A stretch of DNA of 64,000 bases from Arthrobacter sp. Hiyo8 (lineage in GTDB: Bacteria > Actinomycetota > Actinomycetes > Actinomycetales > Micrococcaceae): contig AP014719.1 of assembly GCA_001549895.1 (NCBI GenBank), forward strand, positions 1,116,001 to 1,180,000, in the 5' to 3' direction. Positions 1 to 9,898 of the stretch are shown one piece after another. The notes below the pieces were generated by a model. That model did no database searches and was not told the origin of the DNA. It worked only from the letters and a program-made list of their open reading frames with translations. The translations under genes and the position numbers were made by a program. Positions within the stretch are counted from its first letter, which is position 1; each line of letters begins with the position of its first letter.

Positions 1-2053
1 TGCCGCAAGGGCTGGACATCGGCGTCGTTGTTGAACCACACCGGACGCGTCACGGAACCCATGCTCAAAGGGTCCGACGGCGTCCACCGGCCAGTCACGT
101 GGGACCAGGCACTCATGCTGGTCACCGGCGCCGTCAAGCAGACCCGCGAGCAGTACGGGCCAGACGCCGTCGGCGTGTTCGGCGGCGGCGGACTCACCAA
201 TGAGAAGGCCTACCAGTTGGGCAAGTTCGCCCGCTTGGCGCTGGGAACCTCGCGCATCGACTACAACGGACGTTTCTGCATGTCCTCCGCCGCGGCGGCC
301 GGAAACCGCGCGTTCGGTGTGGACCGCGCCTCCCGTTCCCCGTGGAAGACCTCGATTCGGCAAACGTCATTTTCCTTCTCGGCTCCAACGTCGCCGAGAC
401 CATGCCACCATTCGTCCAGCACCTGCAGGGCGCGCGCGATTCCGGCGGGTTGATCGTGGCCGATCCCGCCGTTCCGCGACGGCCGCATTCACCGGCGACG
501 GCGGCGGCATCCACTTGCAGCCGACCCCCGGAACGGACCTGGCCCTGCTGTTGGGTATCTCCCACGTGGTGGTCCACGAAGGCCTCGCCGACGCCGAATA
601 CCTCAAGGATCGCACCACCGGGTACCCTGCGATAGTTCGTAGCCTCTCCGCTTTCTGGCCGGAGCGCGTCCAGTCAATCACCGGCGTGCCGCCACACTTA
701 TCCGGGAAACCGCCCGCCGCCTCGCCGACGGCGCCCGGCGCGGCGGCAGCTACATCCTCACCGGCCGCGGCGTCGAACAGCACGTCGACGGCACGGACAC
801 CGCCACCGCCGCGATCAACCTCAGCCTCCTCCTCGGCCTGCCGGGATCCTCCCGCAGCGGCTACGGCACACTGACCGGCCAGGGAAACGGCCAGGGCGGC
901 CGCGAGCACGGCCAAAAGGCCGACCAGCTCCCGGCTACCGCAAGATCACCGATCCCGCCGCCCGCGCCCACGTCGCCAAGGTGTGGGGCGTCGACGAATC
1001 ACTCATCCCGGCCCCGGTCTTCCCGCCGTGGAGCTGTTGAAGTCTTTGGGACAGCCCGACGGCGTCCGTTGCCTCTTCGTGCACGGCGCCAATGTTGCGG
1101 TGTCAGCCCCCGACGCCGGCGCGGTGATCGAGGGCCTGCGGAGCCTGGACTTCCTGGTTGTCTGCGACTTCTTCATGTCCGAGACGGCGCTGGAAGCCGA
1201 CCTGGTCCTCCCGGTCACCCAGTGGGCCGAGGAAGAAGGTACCCTGACCAACCTCGAGGGCCGCGTGCTCCGCCGTCGTAAGGCGCTCACCCCTCCCCCC
1301 GGCGTCCGCAGCGAATTGTGGCTCATGGCCCGGCTCGCCGAATCGCTCGACGCTCCGTCCACGTTCAGCGACGATCCCGAGACCGTGTTCGAGGAGCTCC
1401 GGCTCGCCTCGGCGGGCGGCCTGGCCGACTACTCCGGAATCGACTACGCCATGCTGGATCGAGGAGAGGCTGCCTACTGGCCTTATCCCACCGGTAGTTC
1501 GGGAACGCCGCGACTCTTCCTCGACGGTTTCGCGCACGCCAGCGGACGCGCGGTGATGGTCCCGGTGGCACCGAGGACGCGGTCCCGGCGATCCGCCGTC
1601 GTCGGCTCTGATCCTGACCCGCTGACGCTTGTCACCGGGCGGTTGCTGGAACATTACCAATCGGGCGCCCAGACCCGCCGCGTGGCCGAACTCGCCGCCG
1701 CGCAGCCGGAGGCGCTCTTGCAGGTCCACCCCGCGACGGCGGCCGTCAGGGACATCACCGACGGCGACTTTGTCCGGGTCTCCAACGAACGCGGTGAGGT
1801 CCTGTGCAGGGTGGAGCTCAGCAACAGCATCCGGACGGACACCGTCTTCCTCCCCTTCCATTTCCCGGGACTGGGCAGCGCCAACCTGCTCACTGAAGCG
1901 GTTACGGATCCCATCTCGGGCATGCCGGAGTTCAAGACCAGCACGGTCTGGGTCCGGAAGGCGGCACTACCAAATATCGAATCGGCGTTGGCTGGCCAGT
2001 TGGCTGTTCCAGCGGGCGCCGGCTTGTCAACGCAGGTCAAGGAGGCATCGTGA
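1..2053 (+). CDS. nasC: Assimilatory nitrate reductase, molybdopterin catalytic subunit (5' partial, frameshifted)
   Basis: Cytoplasmic molybdopterin oxidoreductase that reduces nitrate to nitrite; the 5' end lies outside the window. Fragments in three frames join into one protein: GGGGLTNEKAYQLGKFARLA and the FCMSS segment, then LLGSNVAETMPPF, then LTGQGNGQGGREHG, then FVHGANVAVSAPDAG and the C-terminal molydopterin-dinucleotide-binding part with LVTGRLLEHYQSGAQTRR. These are typical of the NasA/NarB/NapA group. Frameshifts fall near 322, 470, 685, 935 and 1012; each is repaired by one extra G or C, two of them at CCCGGG. The stop codon overlaps the start of the next gene by 4 bp (GTGA), so nasC and nasB are translationally coupled. 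Function is well supported; the gene symbol follows actinobacterial usage (nasA and narB are also used). Confidence 0.9.
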
Positions 2054-3608
2054 GCGAGCGAATTGTGGTGGTCGGGTTCGGACCGGTCGCGGCCGGCTGG
2101 TGGACGAGTTGTTGCCCGCCGTGCGCGGCGGCCTTGTCCAGCTGCTCGTCGTCGGGCAGGAAAGCGAAGCGGCCTACAACCGTGTCATGGTGGCGGATCT
2201 CGGCGTGGGTCGTACTACCGCGGCAGCCCTCGCGATGGCGGACGCTGCCGATTTGGCGGCGGACGGCGTCGAAGTCCGGCTGGGTGTCACCGTCAAACGC
2301 ATCGACCGCGCACGCCAGCAGCTTGTCCTTTCGGACGGGACCACGCCTGGCTACGACCGTTTGGTGTTCGCCACGGGTTCGCGACCCGTCATTCCGAACC
2401 TCACGGGTATCAACCCCGACCCTTCACACCCTGTCCTCCCGCCAGGGGTGACCGCCCTCCGGGACCTCCGCGACGCCGCTCAATTGCGCGACGCCGTGAC
2501 TGCCGGCAAGCGCGTGATCGTGCTCGGTGGCGGTGTACTCGGCCTTGAAACGGCGTTGGCCGCAGCCGAAGAAGGCGCCCTGACCACGGTGGTGCACAAC
2601 GGTTCCTTCCCGCTGGGCCGCAACATCGACCGCGGCGGTGGAGCCGTTCTCGCGGCGAGCTTGCGCAACAGCGGGATCACCATGGTGGGCAACGCCCGTT
2701 CCACGGAGGTGGAGCACAATGGCCCGACGGCATGTTTTCCGCCCTCGTCCTCAACGACGGGTCGCGGATCGAAGGCGACCTTCTTGTCCTTTCCTGCGGC
2801 GTGCGCCCCCGGATCGAACTGGCCGAAGGCTGCGGGCTGCCCGCGGCCACCGGCATCCTGGTGGATCACCATTTGCGGACCTATCACGAGCCGCACATGT
2901 TCGCCATCGGGGACTGCGCCGAAGTCCGCTGCGCCGATGCCGAGTGCGCCGAATGCCGCACAGCACTTGGCCCCTCCGGGCTTGTGGGACCGGGTTGGCG
3001 GCAGGCCGAGTGGCTTGCCGAGTACCTGATCCTTCTTGCCGAAGGCGGCCAGGACGCTGCCGACACCTTGGCACCGATGCCGCAGGAGAAGCCCGGGGTC
3101 GTGGTGTTGAAGGCGCGAGGCATCAACCTGGCGGTCGCTGGCGACAACAGCGCTGAGCCGTGGGATGACGAGCTGTTGTCCGTGGGTGTCTCCGAGGGAA
3201 CGCCCGGCGCCAGGTCGCCCAGTGGGCCGATCCCGAACACGGCCGCTACGTCAAAATGACGACGCGGGGCGGCGCGCTCGAAGGACTCGTCACCGTAGGC
3301 ATGCCGCGCACGGCCGCGGAGCTGGTGATGCTGTTCGAACGCGGCTCCGAGTTGCCAGCAGACCGTTCACTCCTCCTACGCCTGGACGGGCCGGACCAGC
3401 TCGGCTCTTCCGCTTCGAATGATGATCCGCAGCGCACAGTGTGCCGCTGCGCAGGCGTCAGCGGCGCGAGCATCGAGGAAGCCGTGTTGGATGGCTGCTC
3501 GTCCGTGCCGGAAGTTTCCAAGGCGACCCGCGCGGGACGGGGTGCGGAGGGTGCCATGGGGACATCAAGGGGATTATCGAGAAGCATTTCCAGGGCGTTG
3601 CGGCGTAG
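2050..3608 (+). CDS. nasB: Nitrate reductase electron-transfer subunit: FAD-dependent oxidoreductase with C-terminal BFD-like [2Fe-2S] domain (frameshifted)
   Basis: Probably passes electrons from NAD(P)H to the nitrate reductase encoded just upstream. It starts with GTG at 2050, overlapping the nasC stop. The N-terminal FAD site is VVVGFGPVAG, a second nucleotide site is VIVLGGGVLGLETALAAAEE, and AIGDCAEV is the conserved FAD-binding segment near the C-terminal side. The end of the reading carries a BFD-like cluster-binding segment (TVCRCAGVSG...GTGCGGC) and finishes HFQGVAA at the TAG at 3606-3608. Frameshifts near 2086, 2722, 3200 and 3535 are each repaired by one G or C. The architecture resembles the N-terminal part of NirB without the siroheme domain. 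The last 35 bp overlap the convergent phosphatase gene. Confidence 0.85.
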
Positions 3609-4347
3609 GGGTTGCCGCGCCGCGCCACGTGAACAGGCCCTCCCGGTCCCTGTCGGTGAGCTTCGCGGCGTCGAGGAAGGTGTGGAGATCGAATTTTTCC
3701 AAGGCATCCCGGAAGGCGCCTTCAGTTGTTGTGCCGTGTTGCCGGCATAGTTCCTCAAGCCTAGGTTCGACGTTGTTTCGCTCGCCTCTGGCCGCCCGCG
3801 CATCGCCAAGCCTGACGGTTTCCAGATAGTCATCGACGATGCCTTCGGGGTCTGTGCCGATTGCGTGAAGCAGAGCCATGGCGAGCAGGCCAGTCCGGTC
3901 CCTGCCGCCCATGCAATGGAAGAGGACCCCTCCTGCCGGCGCGTTGATCACGGCGGATATAGCGGCGCCGGCCCGTTCGGGCATGGCGGCGAGGTGCGGC
4001 TGGAAATACATCGCTGTGCCCACCAGACCGCTGTCCCAGTAGTCGGCCCAGAATTCCTTGTTTTCCAGGCCGTCAAGATCAACGTGGATTGTGGTGAGCC
4101 AACTGGGCCGTTCCTTGGTATCCGTGTCCCGTTCGCCTTGCTGACGGAGGTCCACCACAGTGCGGATCCCGGCATCATGGATCTGTTGCCATCCGTTCCC
4201 GGTGATCCAATCGACGTTCTCGCTCCGGAACAACACGCCTCGCGGAGTAAGTGCCCCGTCTGCGCGCCGTAGACCACCGAGGTCACGTCCGTTGACCAAG
4301 CCTTCAACTCTGAGTGTGCGATCCTTGTTTTCTGTCAGATCCCCCAT
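3574..4347 (-). CDS. Tyrosine/serine protein phosphatase (PTP-like)
   Basis: The protein has the signature HCMGGRDRTG, matching the CX5R P-loop of protein-tyrosine phosphatases (catalytic Cys and Arg present), preceded by GLVNGRDLGGLRR and LFRSENVDW. Both segments are characteristic of the bacterial tyrosine/serine phosphatase family that includes secreted MptpB. No signal peptide is visible, so a cytoplasmic enzyme is likely; the substrate is unknown. I chose the ATG at 4347; an upstream GTG at 4398 would add 17 residues that do not look like the family. It converges on nasB with a 35 bp tail-to-tail overlap. The reading frame is intact. Confidence 0.85.
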   Translation of the reverse strand: MGDLTENKDRTLRVEGLVNGRDLGGLRRADGALTPRGVLFRSENVDWITGNGWQQIHDAGIRTVVDLRQQGERDTDTKERPSWLTTIHVDLDGLENKEFWADYWDSGLVGTAMYFQPHLAAMPERAGAAISAVINAPAGGVLFHCMGGRDRTGLLAMALLHAIGTDPEGIVDDYLETVRLGDARAARGERNNVEPRLEELCRQHGTTTEGAFRDALEKFDLHTFLDAAKLTDRDREGLFTWRGAATPTPQRPGNASR

Positions 4348-4503
4348 GTGCCCTAGTAAACCAGAGCGTGCAAGTCGCCCTTCTGGATAATCACCCACGC
4401 GCGCATCATTGCAGCTAGGTCACCTCGCGGGCGCGTGGTCGCCTTCTGGTCGATCGGCCCCGGCACATCACACTCTCAAGGCAGGTAACACCGACACGCG
4501 CGA

Positions 4504-6307
4504 TCACAAATGGAAGTAGCGGTTCTTGCGTGGTTGTTGGCGTGGGTCGATGTGGGGTGGCTGGATGAACCAGGGCACGCCTGTTTGGACTTGGATGTGC
4601 CATTCTTCGTTGTGGATCAGATGGTGGTGGTGGCTGCACAGCAAGACACCATTGTCGACACTGCTTGGTCCACCCCGCGACCAGTACTCGATGTGGTGGG
4701 CTTCGCACCACGGGGCCGGCATGGTGCACGAAGGGAACGCGCAGCCTTTGTCCCGGGCGGTAATGGCCTTACGGATGTGCGCCGGGAAGATCCTGGAGGA
4801 CCGGCCGATGTCCAGCACCTGCCCGTCACCGCCGAGGACGACGGGAATGATGTCGGCGTCGCAGGCGATCTTCCGCAGCGTGGCCGCCGGGACCGGGCCG
4901 GTGAACGTAAAGCTCCCCGTGCCGCGTTGCGACCCGCCGGAGCGCCCGGCTTGTCCAGATTGCCCGAGGAACGTGAGCTGCTCCGCGTCTTTCAGCGCTG
5001 CCAGGAGCTCCCGGTGATCGATGGTGGCCATGATCTGGGGGCGTTGGCCTCCGGCCGCAGGCAGTGCACCGGTGGCGAGGGCAATCTTGCAGGCGCCCAG
5101 CAACCCGTCCAGGAGTTTTTGCGCCCTCGTGCGGCGGTCCAGGGACGCGGCATCATCACCTGAACCACCCGGCAGAGCATCCGCCCGGCCGTCCGTCGGA
5201 GCGTTTGCCGGCCCGTCGTCTCCGCCGCCCGCGTCCACCGCATGGTCCCGGGTCCGGGCTCCGCGGATGTGCGGGTCCGGGATTGGTGGCGGTGTTCATG
5301 ACGGTGAGCAGGTGCTCGTACTGGTCCTGGGTGGCGAAGATTTCCAGATGCTGCAGACCGTGTTTGGGTTTACGTAGGAAAGCGCCCTGGAGGTGGCGCG
5401 AGGCTTCTTCGCTGGGTTCGGCACCGTCCTGGTCGATCGCGTCGGTCCAGCGGCGGGCGATCCTGGCCAGGAAATCGGCGTCGTTCTCGGCCGCCGTCAT
5501 GGTCAGCGCGTGTTCCATGTCCGCGGCTGTCTCCGCGCTGCACAGGGGCCGGACCCGGTCCAGGGCCATCGTAATGGTGGTCGCCGGCCGGGCCGCGATG
5601 CTCCCGCAGGCCAGGGCCGCGGCCACTTCCCCATATCGCGGCTGGATCCTTTGACCTGTCGGGGAGCGGCCCGGCAGCAGATCCTCCGCCAGGGCAAGGC
5701 GGCGACGGGCCTCCGCCGAGCCGATCCGCAGCAGCGAGCGCAGGTGCTCGCCCGTGTTCCGGAACTCCCGGACCGCGGCCCGGGCGTCACCGGCAGCGAG
5801 CCCGCCGCCGTCGACGTCGACCCTGGCCCCGGCTGCTCGACCTTCAGGTTCGGCGCTGCGGGGACCATCGCTGGAACCGCCCTCCCCGGCGTCTGCTCCC
5901 CAGCCCGTCGTCCAGCCGGTCCCGCCGGCCGGCTCCTGCTGCCGGACCCGGTGCAACTGCCCCGCGGCGACGAGCTGCAAGTAGTCCAGGGTGCGGGAGA
6001 GTTCCTCCACGCCTGAGGCAAACGCGGCGGAGTCCTGCAACCCCAGCGTCCCGACGTCGTCCACAGCCGTCCGTGCCAGCGAGCGCAACGCCGCGAGTGC
6101 GCCCTCAAGAACACCCTGCGGACCACCGCGACCGCCGTCGTGACGGCTGTCGCGATCCTCGGGCGGATCCAGCAGAGCGAGCCGACGCGGCCCCGGCATT
6201 TGACCCGGCGCCGTCACCATCCGCGGCTCGCGCACCTTATGGAACACGACGAACCCGCCGCCGGGCGCAGCGGCCTGGCGGGTAGTGAGGTGTCCGATCG
6301 CTTCCAT
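4504..6307 (-). CDS. DUF222 domain-containing HNH endonuclease (frameshifted)
   Basis: Member of the large actinobacterial 13E12/DUF222 family, often present in many copies per genome and thought to be selfish or mobile-associated nucleases. The N-terminal part (from the ATG at 6307) is the helical DUF222 region, with TALDRVRPLC-like and QDQYEHLLTVMNTAT segments. The C-terminal part carries the HNH zinc-finger nuclease motif CAFPSC...CEAHHIEYWSRGG...DNGVLLCSHHHHLIHNEEW, with Cys pairs and HH/N/H residues in place. One frameshift lies near 5255; continuity (NPGP then HIRG) needs one base fewer or two more there, so unlike the others it is not a simple one-base loss. No repeats or transposase surround it. 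Confidence 0.85.
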
Positions 6308-6365
6308 GCCCGAAGCATCTCAGGAGGCTCTGACAAAATAGCCGACCCACTGATCTGGAACGCAC

Positions 6366-6614
6366 ATGCGATCTGGGCCTGACGTGAGCTACAACATCAC
6401 GTTCCTACCGGCGGCCCTTCAGCAACTGCGCACGCTCCCTCCCGAGGGCCGCCGCCGGGTCCAAGCAGCCATCGAGTTGCTGGCCGAGACTCCGCGCCCA
6501 CCCGGCGCCAAGAAGCTGGCAGGGCGGGTCGAGTGGCGCGTCCGAACGGGAGATTATCGGGTGCTCTACCGGATCGACGACGGCCGACTCGTCATCGTCG
6601 TCCAAAGTGCTTGA
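6366..6614 (+). CDS. RelE/ParE-family toxin-like protein, orphan and probably C-terminally truncated
   Basis: The 82-residue product contains ITFLPAALQQLRTLP, AKKLAGRVEWRVRTGDYRVLYRIDDGRLVIVV, the core of the RelE/ParE mRNA-interferase fold (W-R-v-R-x-G-d-Y-R-v-x-Y). Family members normally finish with a GHRxxVY segment; here the protein stops right after the VIVV strand, so the catalytic C-terminus is missing. No antitoxin gene is found in the 58 bp between this gene and the divergent HNH gene, nor downstream. The start may be the ATG at 6366 or the GTG at 6384. It looks like a remnant of a toxin-antitoxin module. A large hairpin begins 17 bp after the stop. Confidence 0.55.
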   Translation: MRSGPDVSYNITFLPAALQQLRTLPPEGRRRVQAAIELLAETPRPPGAKKLAGRVEWRVRTGDYRVLYRIDDGRLVIVVQSA

Positions 6615-6631
6615 TCTGGTTTCACGCGACG

Positions 6632-6677
6632 GAAAATGCCCCACGACACGCGAATTCGCGCGTCGTGGGGCATTTTC
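6632..6677. terminator. Long perfect-arm hairpin between convergent genes
   Basis: Left arm GAAAATGCCCCACGAC plus CGCGAA and right arm TTCGCG plus GTCGTGGGGCATTTTC pair over about 22 bp with one unpaired base. The right end has a T-run and the left end an A-run, so it can terminate transcription from both the toxin-like gene and the convergent lpdA gene. Confidence 0.7.
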
Positions 6678-6715
6678 TGTGTCGCAGGATCGAATGCGAG
6701 CCGAGAGCAAAAGCC

Positions 6716-8125
6716 CTACATATGCACGTGCAGCCGCCGCGCCGCTTCCGAGATGGAACCGGTCAGCGATGGGTACACCGTGAAGGTGCTTGCGAGGTCG
6801 TCGACGTGCAGTTTCTGCTTCACGGCAACGGCGATCGGATAGATGAGCTCGGAGGCGTTCGGACCGATGACGACGCCACCGATCACGGTGCCCGAGCCCT
6901 TGCGCGCAATGATCTTCACGAAGCCGTCCTTGGTGTTGCGCATCTTGGCGCGGGCATTGCTCAGCAGGGACAGCATGACCACATCACCCTGGTACTTGCC
7001 CGATTCGAGGTCGGCCTCGGAGACGCCCACAGAGGCGATTTCGGGTGAAGTGAAGATGTTGGAAGCCACTTGGTGGAGCTTGATCGGCATGACGGCGTCG
7101 CCCAGGAAGTGCGCAACAGCGATGCGGCCCTGCATGGCAGCGACCGAGGCGAGGGCCAGGATTCCGGTGCAGTCACCGGCGGCGTAGATGTTCGGCGCGG
7201 TGGTGCGGGAGACGCCGTCGACCTTGATGTGGCCGGACTCAGTGACAGCCACGCCCGCCTCTTCGAGTCCGATTCCGGCCGTGTTGGGGATGGAGCCAAC
7301 ACAGACGAGGCAGTGGCTGCCCGAGACGGTGGTGCCGTCGCCAAGCGTCACCTTAACACCGCCGTCGGTCCTTTCAACGGCCTCCGCGCGTGAGCGGGAC
7401 AAGACGCGTACGCCGCGGCGCTTGAAGACACCTTCAAGGACCTGGGCCGCGTCTGTGTCCGAGCCGGGCAGGACCTGGTCGCGGCTCGAAATCAGGGTGA
7501 CGTTCGAGCCAAGGCCGTTGTAGGCCGAAGCGAATTCGGCGCCGGTGACGCCGGAACCGACGACGATCAGGTCTTCCGGAAGTTCCTCGAGGTTGTAGAT
7601 CTGTGCCCAGTTCAGGATGCGCTCACCGTCGGGCTTTGCCGTGGGCAGTTCGCGGGGGTGGGCGCCGACGGCGAGAAGAATGGCATCGGCGGTAATTGTC
7701 TTGACACCCTCCGAGGTAATGACCTCGATGGTGTGGTTGTCCAGGAGTTTTCCGGAGCCCATCAGGATCTCCACGCCAAGGTGCTCAAGGCCCACCCGGA
7801 TGTCGTCCGACTGCTCCCGCGCGAGGTGCAGGACACGGTCGTTGATGTGGCCCAGGTCCGCGCGCATGCCCGGCGCCACATCGCTGCCGTCGACGGCGAA
7901 CTTGACTCCCAGCTCCCCCGCCTCGCCGACGCGCGTCATGAGATCCGCCGTCGCGATCAGGGTTTTGGAGGGTACGACGTCGGTGAGGACGGCTGAGCCG
8001 CCGAGTCCGGCGCGCTCGATGAGGGTTACCCTCGCTCCCAAGTGCGCAGCCACCATGGCCGCTTCATATCCGCCTGGACCTCCGCCCAGGATCGCGATTC
8101 GTGGTGAGCTGAAGTCAGGATGCAT
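6716..8125 (-). CDS. lpdA: NAD(P)H-quinone dehydrogenase of the flavoprotein disulfide reductase family, lacking the redox cysteines
   Basis: About 470 residues, intact. The N-terminus has the FAD motif IAILGGGPGGYEAA, the middle has the NAD(P)-binding VVGSGVTGAEFASA, and IYAAGDCTG is the third FAD contact. The position that in lipoamide dehydrogenase holds the CxxxxC redox pair reads GGSAVLTDVVPSKTL, with no cysteine. This matches Mycobacterium tuberculosis LpdA (Rv3303c), which is an NAD(P)H:quinone reductase rather than a lipoamide dehydrogenase. I prefer ATG 8125 over GTG 8131. It is divergent from punA, the order known around Rv3303c-Rv3307. Confidence 0.88.
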   Translation of the reverse strand: MHPDFSSPRIAILGGGPGGYEAAMVAAHLGARVTLIERAGLGGSAVLTDVVPSKTLIATADLMTRVGEAGELGVKFAVDGSDVAPGMRADLGHINDRVLHLAREQSDDIRVGLEHLGVEILMGSGKLLDNHTIEVITSEGVKTITADAILLAVGAHPRELPTAKPDGERILNWAQIYNLEELPEDLIVVGSGVTGAEFASAYNGLGSNVTLISSRDQVLPGSDTDAAQVLEGVFKRRGVRVLSRSRAEAVERTDGGVKVTLGDGTTVSGSHCLVCVGSIPNTAGIGLEEAGVAVTESGHIKVDGVSRTTAPNIYAAGDCTGILALASVAAMQGRIAVAHFLGDAVMPIKLHQVASNIFTSPEIASVGVSEADLESGKYQGDVVMLSLLSNARAKMRNTKDGFVKIIARKGSGTVIGGVVIGPNASELIYPIAVAVKQKLHVDDLASTFTVYPSLTGSISEAARRLHVHM

Positions 8126-8131
8126 GGTCAC

Positions 8132-8258
8132 AATGTTCCATTCTCACTTAATGCGGGCGGACCTGCCACTAAGCCCCACCTGAGAACGCCTGTAGAGGCC
8201 GCTTACCTGCCCAACTCCGCCCTGTTCAACAGCGCGCGCGGCACTGTAGTTTGTACCA
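8132..8258. promoter_or_regulatory. Divergent intergenic region lpdA/punA
   Basis: The 127 bp between two divergent starts must contain both promoters. I see no clear operator or -35/-10 pair that I can assign with confidence. Confidence 0.4.
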
Positions 8259-9076
8259 GTGAGTAACACAGAGCTGATGAATACAGACCCCTTCGAGGCC
8301 GCCAAAGCTGCGGCCGACTACATCGCGGCCGAGACCGGCGTCGAATCCCACGACGTCGCACTCGTACTCGGCTCAGGCTGGGGCGCCGCTGCGGATCTCA
8401 TAGGCGAAACAACGGCGACCCTCACGGCGTCGGAAGTTCCCGGCTTCCACGCTCCTGCCGTTGAGGGGCATGTGGGCACCATCCGCTCGGTCCTGACCAA
8501 GGAAGGCAAGCGGGCCCTCGTTCTCGGCGCGCGTACCCACTACTACGAAGGCAAAGGCGTCCGCGCTGTAGTCCACGGCGTACGCACAGCCGCGGCAGCC
8601 GGATGCCAGACCCTGGTGGTGACCAACGGCTGCGGTGGCCTGAACGAAGCCTGGACCCCGGCACACCCGTGCTGATCAGCGACCACATCAACCTGACGGC
8701 GGCTTCTCCCCTTGAAGGCGCCACGTTCGTGGACCTCACGGACCTGTACTCCTCGCGCATCCGCGGACTGGCCCGCGAAGTGGATCCGACGCTCGACGAA
8801 GGCGTCTACGCCCAGTTCACCGGCCCGCACTACGAAACTCCGGCCGAGGTCCAATACGCCAAGCGAATCGGCGCGGACTTGGTGGGCATGTCCACCGCTC
8901 TGGAAGCCATCGCCGCCCGGCACGCAGGCATGGAGGTCTTCGGCATCTCCCTCGTGACCAACCTCGCCGCAGGCATCAGCCCGGTACCGCTCAGCCACCA
9001 GGAAGTCATCGAGGCGGGCCAGACGGCGGGCGCACGCATTTCGCGCCTCCTGGCGGACATCATCGCCAAGCTTTGA
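8259..9076 (+). CDS. punA: Purine-nucleoside phosphorylase (frameshifted)
   Basis: Trimeric-type PNP that cleaves purine nucleosides with phosphate for salvage. The two frames join as [77 protein letters not shown] and [18 protein letters not shown], all hallmark segments of the PNP/MTAP family. The frameshift is near 8654, where ACCCCGGCAC should read with one more G. GTG 8259 is the longest start; ATG 8277 is an alternative. Together with pmmB (14.7 kb) and deoC (25.7 kb) it forms a nucleoside-salvage set. Confidence 0.92.
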
Positions 9077-9079
9077 TCG

Positions 9080-9109
9080 AATAGCCGGGAGCCCAGGCTC
9101 CCGGCTATT
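9080..9109 (+). terminator. Hairpin after punA
   Basis: AATAGCCGGGAGCC and GGCTCCCGGCTATT form a 13-14 bp stem with a very small loop four bases after the punA stop. There is no T-run downstream, so it is an intrinsic terminator of the GC-rich actinobacterial type or an mRNA-stabilising hairpin. Confidence 0.65.
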
Positions 9110-9181
9110 CCGGAGTTCGTAGCGCAGTAGAATTTGAGTGATTCTCCGCCCTAAGCGCTCGAACCGGAAGGACCGCCGATC

Positions 9182-9769
9182 ATGACATCCGCGCCTTTCC
9201 GGTTCTTGCGGACCAGCCTGGTCGGCTCGATCATTCTTGGATTGGCCGCGGGTGGGCACCTTGCCGGCGGCGGAAACCTTCCGGCACCAGGCATTTTGAC
9301 GGCGCTCTGTGCCCTGACAATCCTCCCTGTCGCCATCCTGACGCGCGCCCGGCTTTCGCTTCCCGTCGTCGCAGGGCTGCTGGGAGCCGGACAGCTCTGC
9401 CTTCACTGGGCATTCTGCGCCCTGTCCGGAACGTCCACCGCGGCATCTTTGCAGTCCGGGCATGCAGGACATGTTCCCTCGGCGTCAACCCCGGAAACCG
9501 TAAGCGCCATCGCCTCAGCCCACGCTGGCGCCAGCGACTGGCACATGCTCGGGGCGCACTTAGTCGCAACCCTGGGCACGGCCCTGGTCCTCGCGCGCGG
9601 CGAACAAGCATTGTGGGCACTGGCAGCGTGGCTGCGGCCGCTGGTCCAACTGCCTGCTCCAACAGCGATTCAGCCACTCCGAACCTCTGCTCCGTGCCCG
9701 ACCCGGTTGTGCATCCACGCAGCCTTCCCGGCCTTCGGCTTCCTTCCCTGCGCGGCCCGCCAGCCCTGA
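9182..9769 (+). CDS. Hypothetical multi-pass membrane protein upstream of ycnI
   Basis: 195 residues with four probable membrane segments: SLVGSIILGLAAGGHLAGG, ILTALCALTILPVAIL, LPVVAGLLGAGQLCLHW and MLGAHLVATLGTALVLA. A His/Ser-rich loop (near residues 90-120) and several Cys/His at membrane borders (LCLHWAFC, DWHMLGAH) would suit metal contact. It lies 129 bp upstream of the YcnI-type copper protein in the same orientation, so a copper-related role is inferred from context only. I do not recognise the family. ATG at 9182. Confidence 0.6.
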   Translation: MTSAPFRFLRTSLVGSIILGLAAGGHLAGGGNLPAPGILTALCALTILPVAILTRARLSLPVVAGLLGAGQLCLHWAFCALSGTSTAASLQSGHAGHVPSASTPETVSAIASAHAGASDWHMLGAHLVATLGTALVLARGEQALWALAAWLRPLVQLPAPTAIQPLRTSAPCPTRLCIHAAFPAFGFLPCAARQP

Positions 9770-9898
9770 TGCCGCCGTCTGAGACTCTCCCTTTCACATA
9801 TAGCCAGGGACAGGCGGCACCTCGCTGCCTTCACCGGTCCGGACCTCCGTCCGCCCGGTCCCCAAACCGCATTTCCTTTGTGAAAGGGCATCATTGCC

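Noticed and set aside
1..3608. Programmed frameshifting as the explanation for split genes
   Set aside because: There are too many sites in too many unrelated genes, with no slippery heptamer plus structure pattern, and nearly all are restored by one G/C in a run.
4504..6307. DUF222/HNH gene as part of a mobile element or intein
   Set aside because: No transposase, inverted repeats, target duplication or host-protein extein were seen around it; it is a free-standing member of a common family.
6308..6614. A complete RelBE/ParDE toxin-antitoxin module
   Set aside because: No antitoxin-like ORF upstream or downstream, and the toxin lacks its C-terminal catalytic segment.
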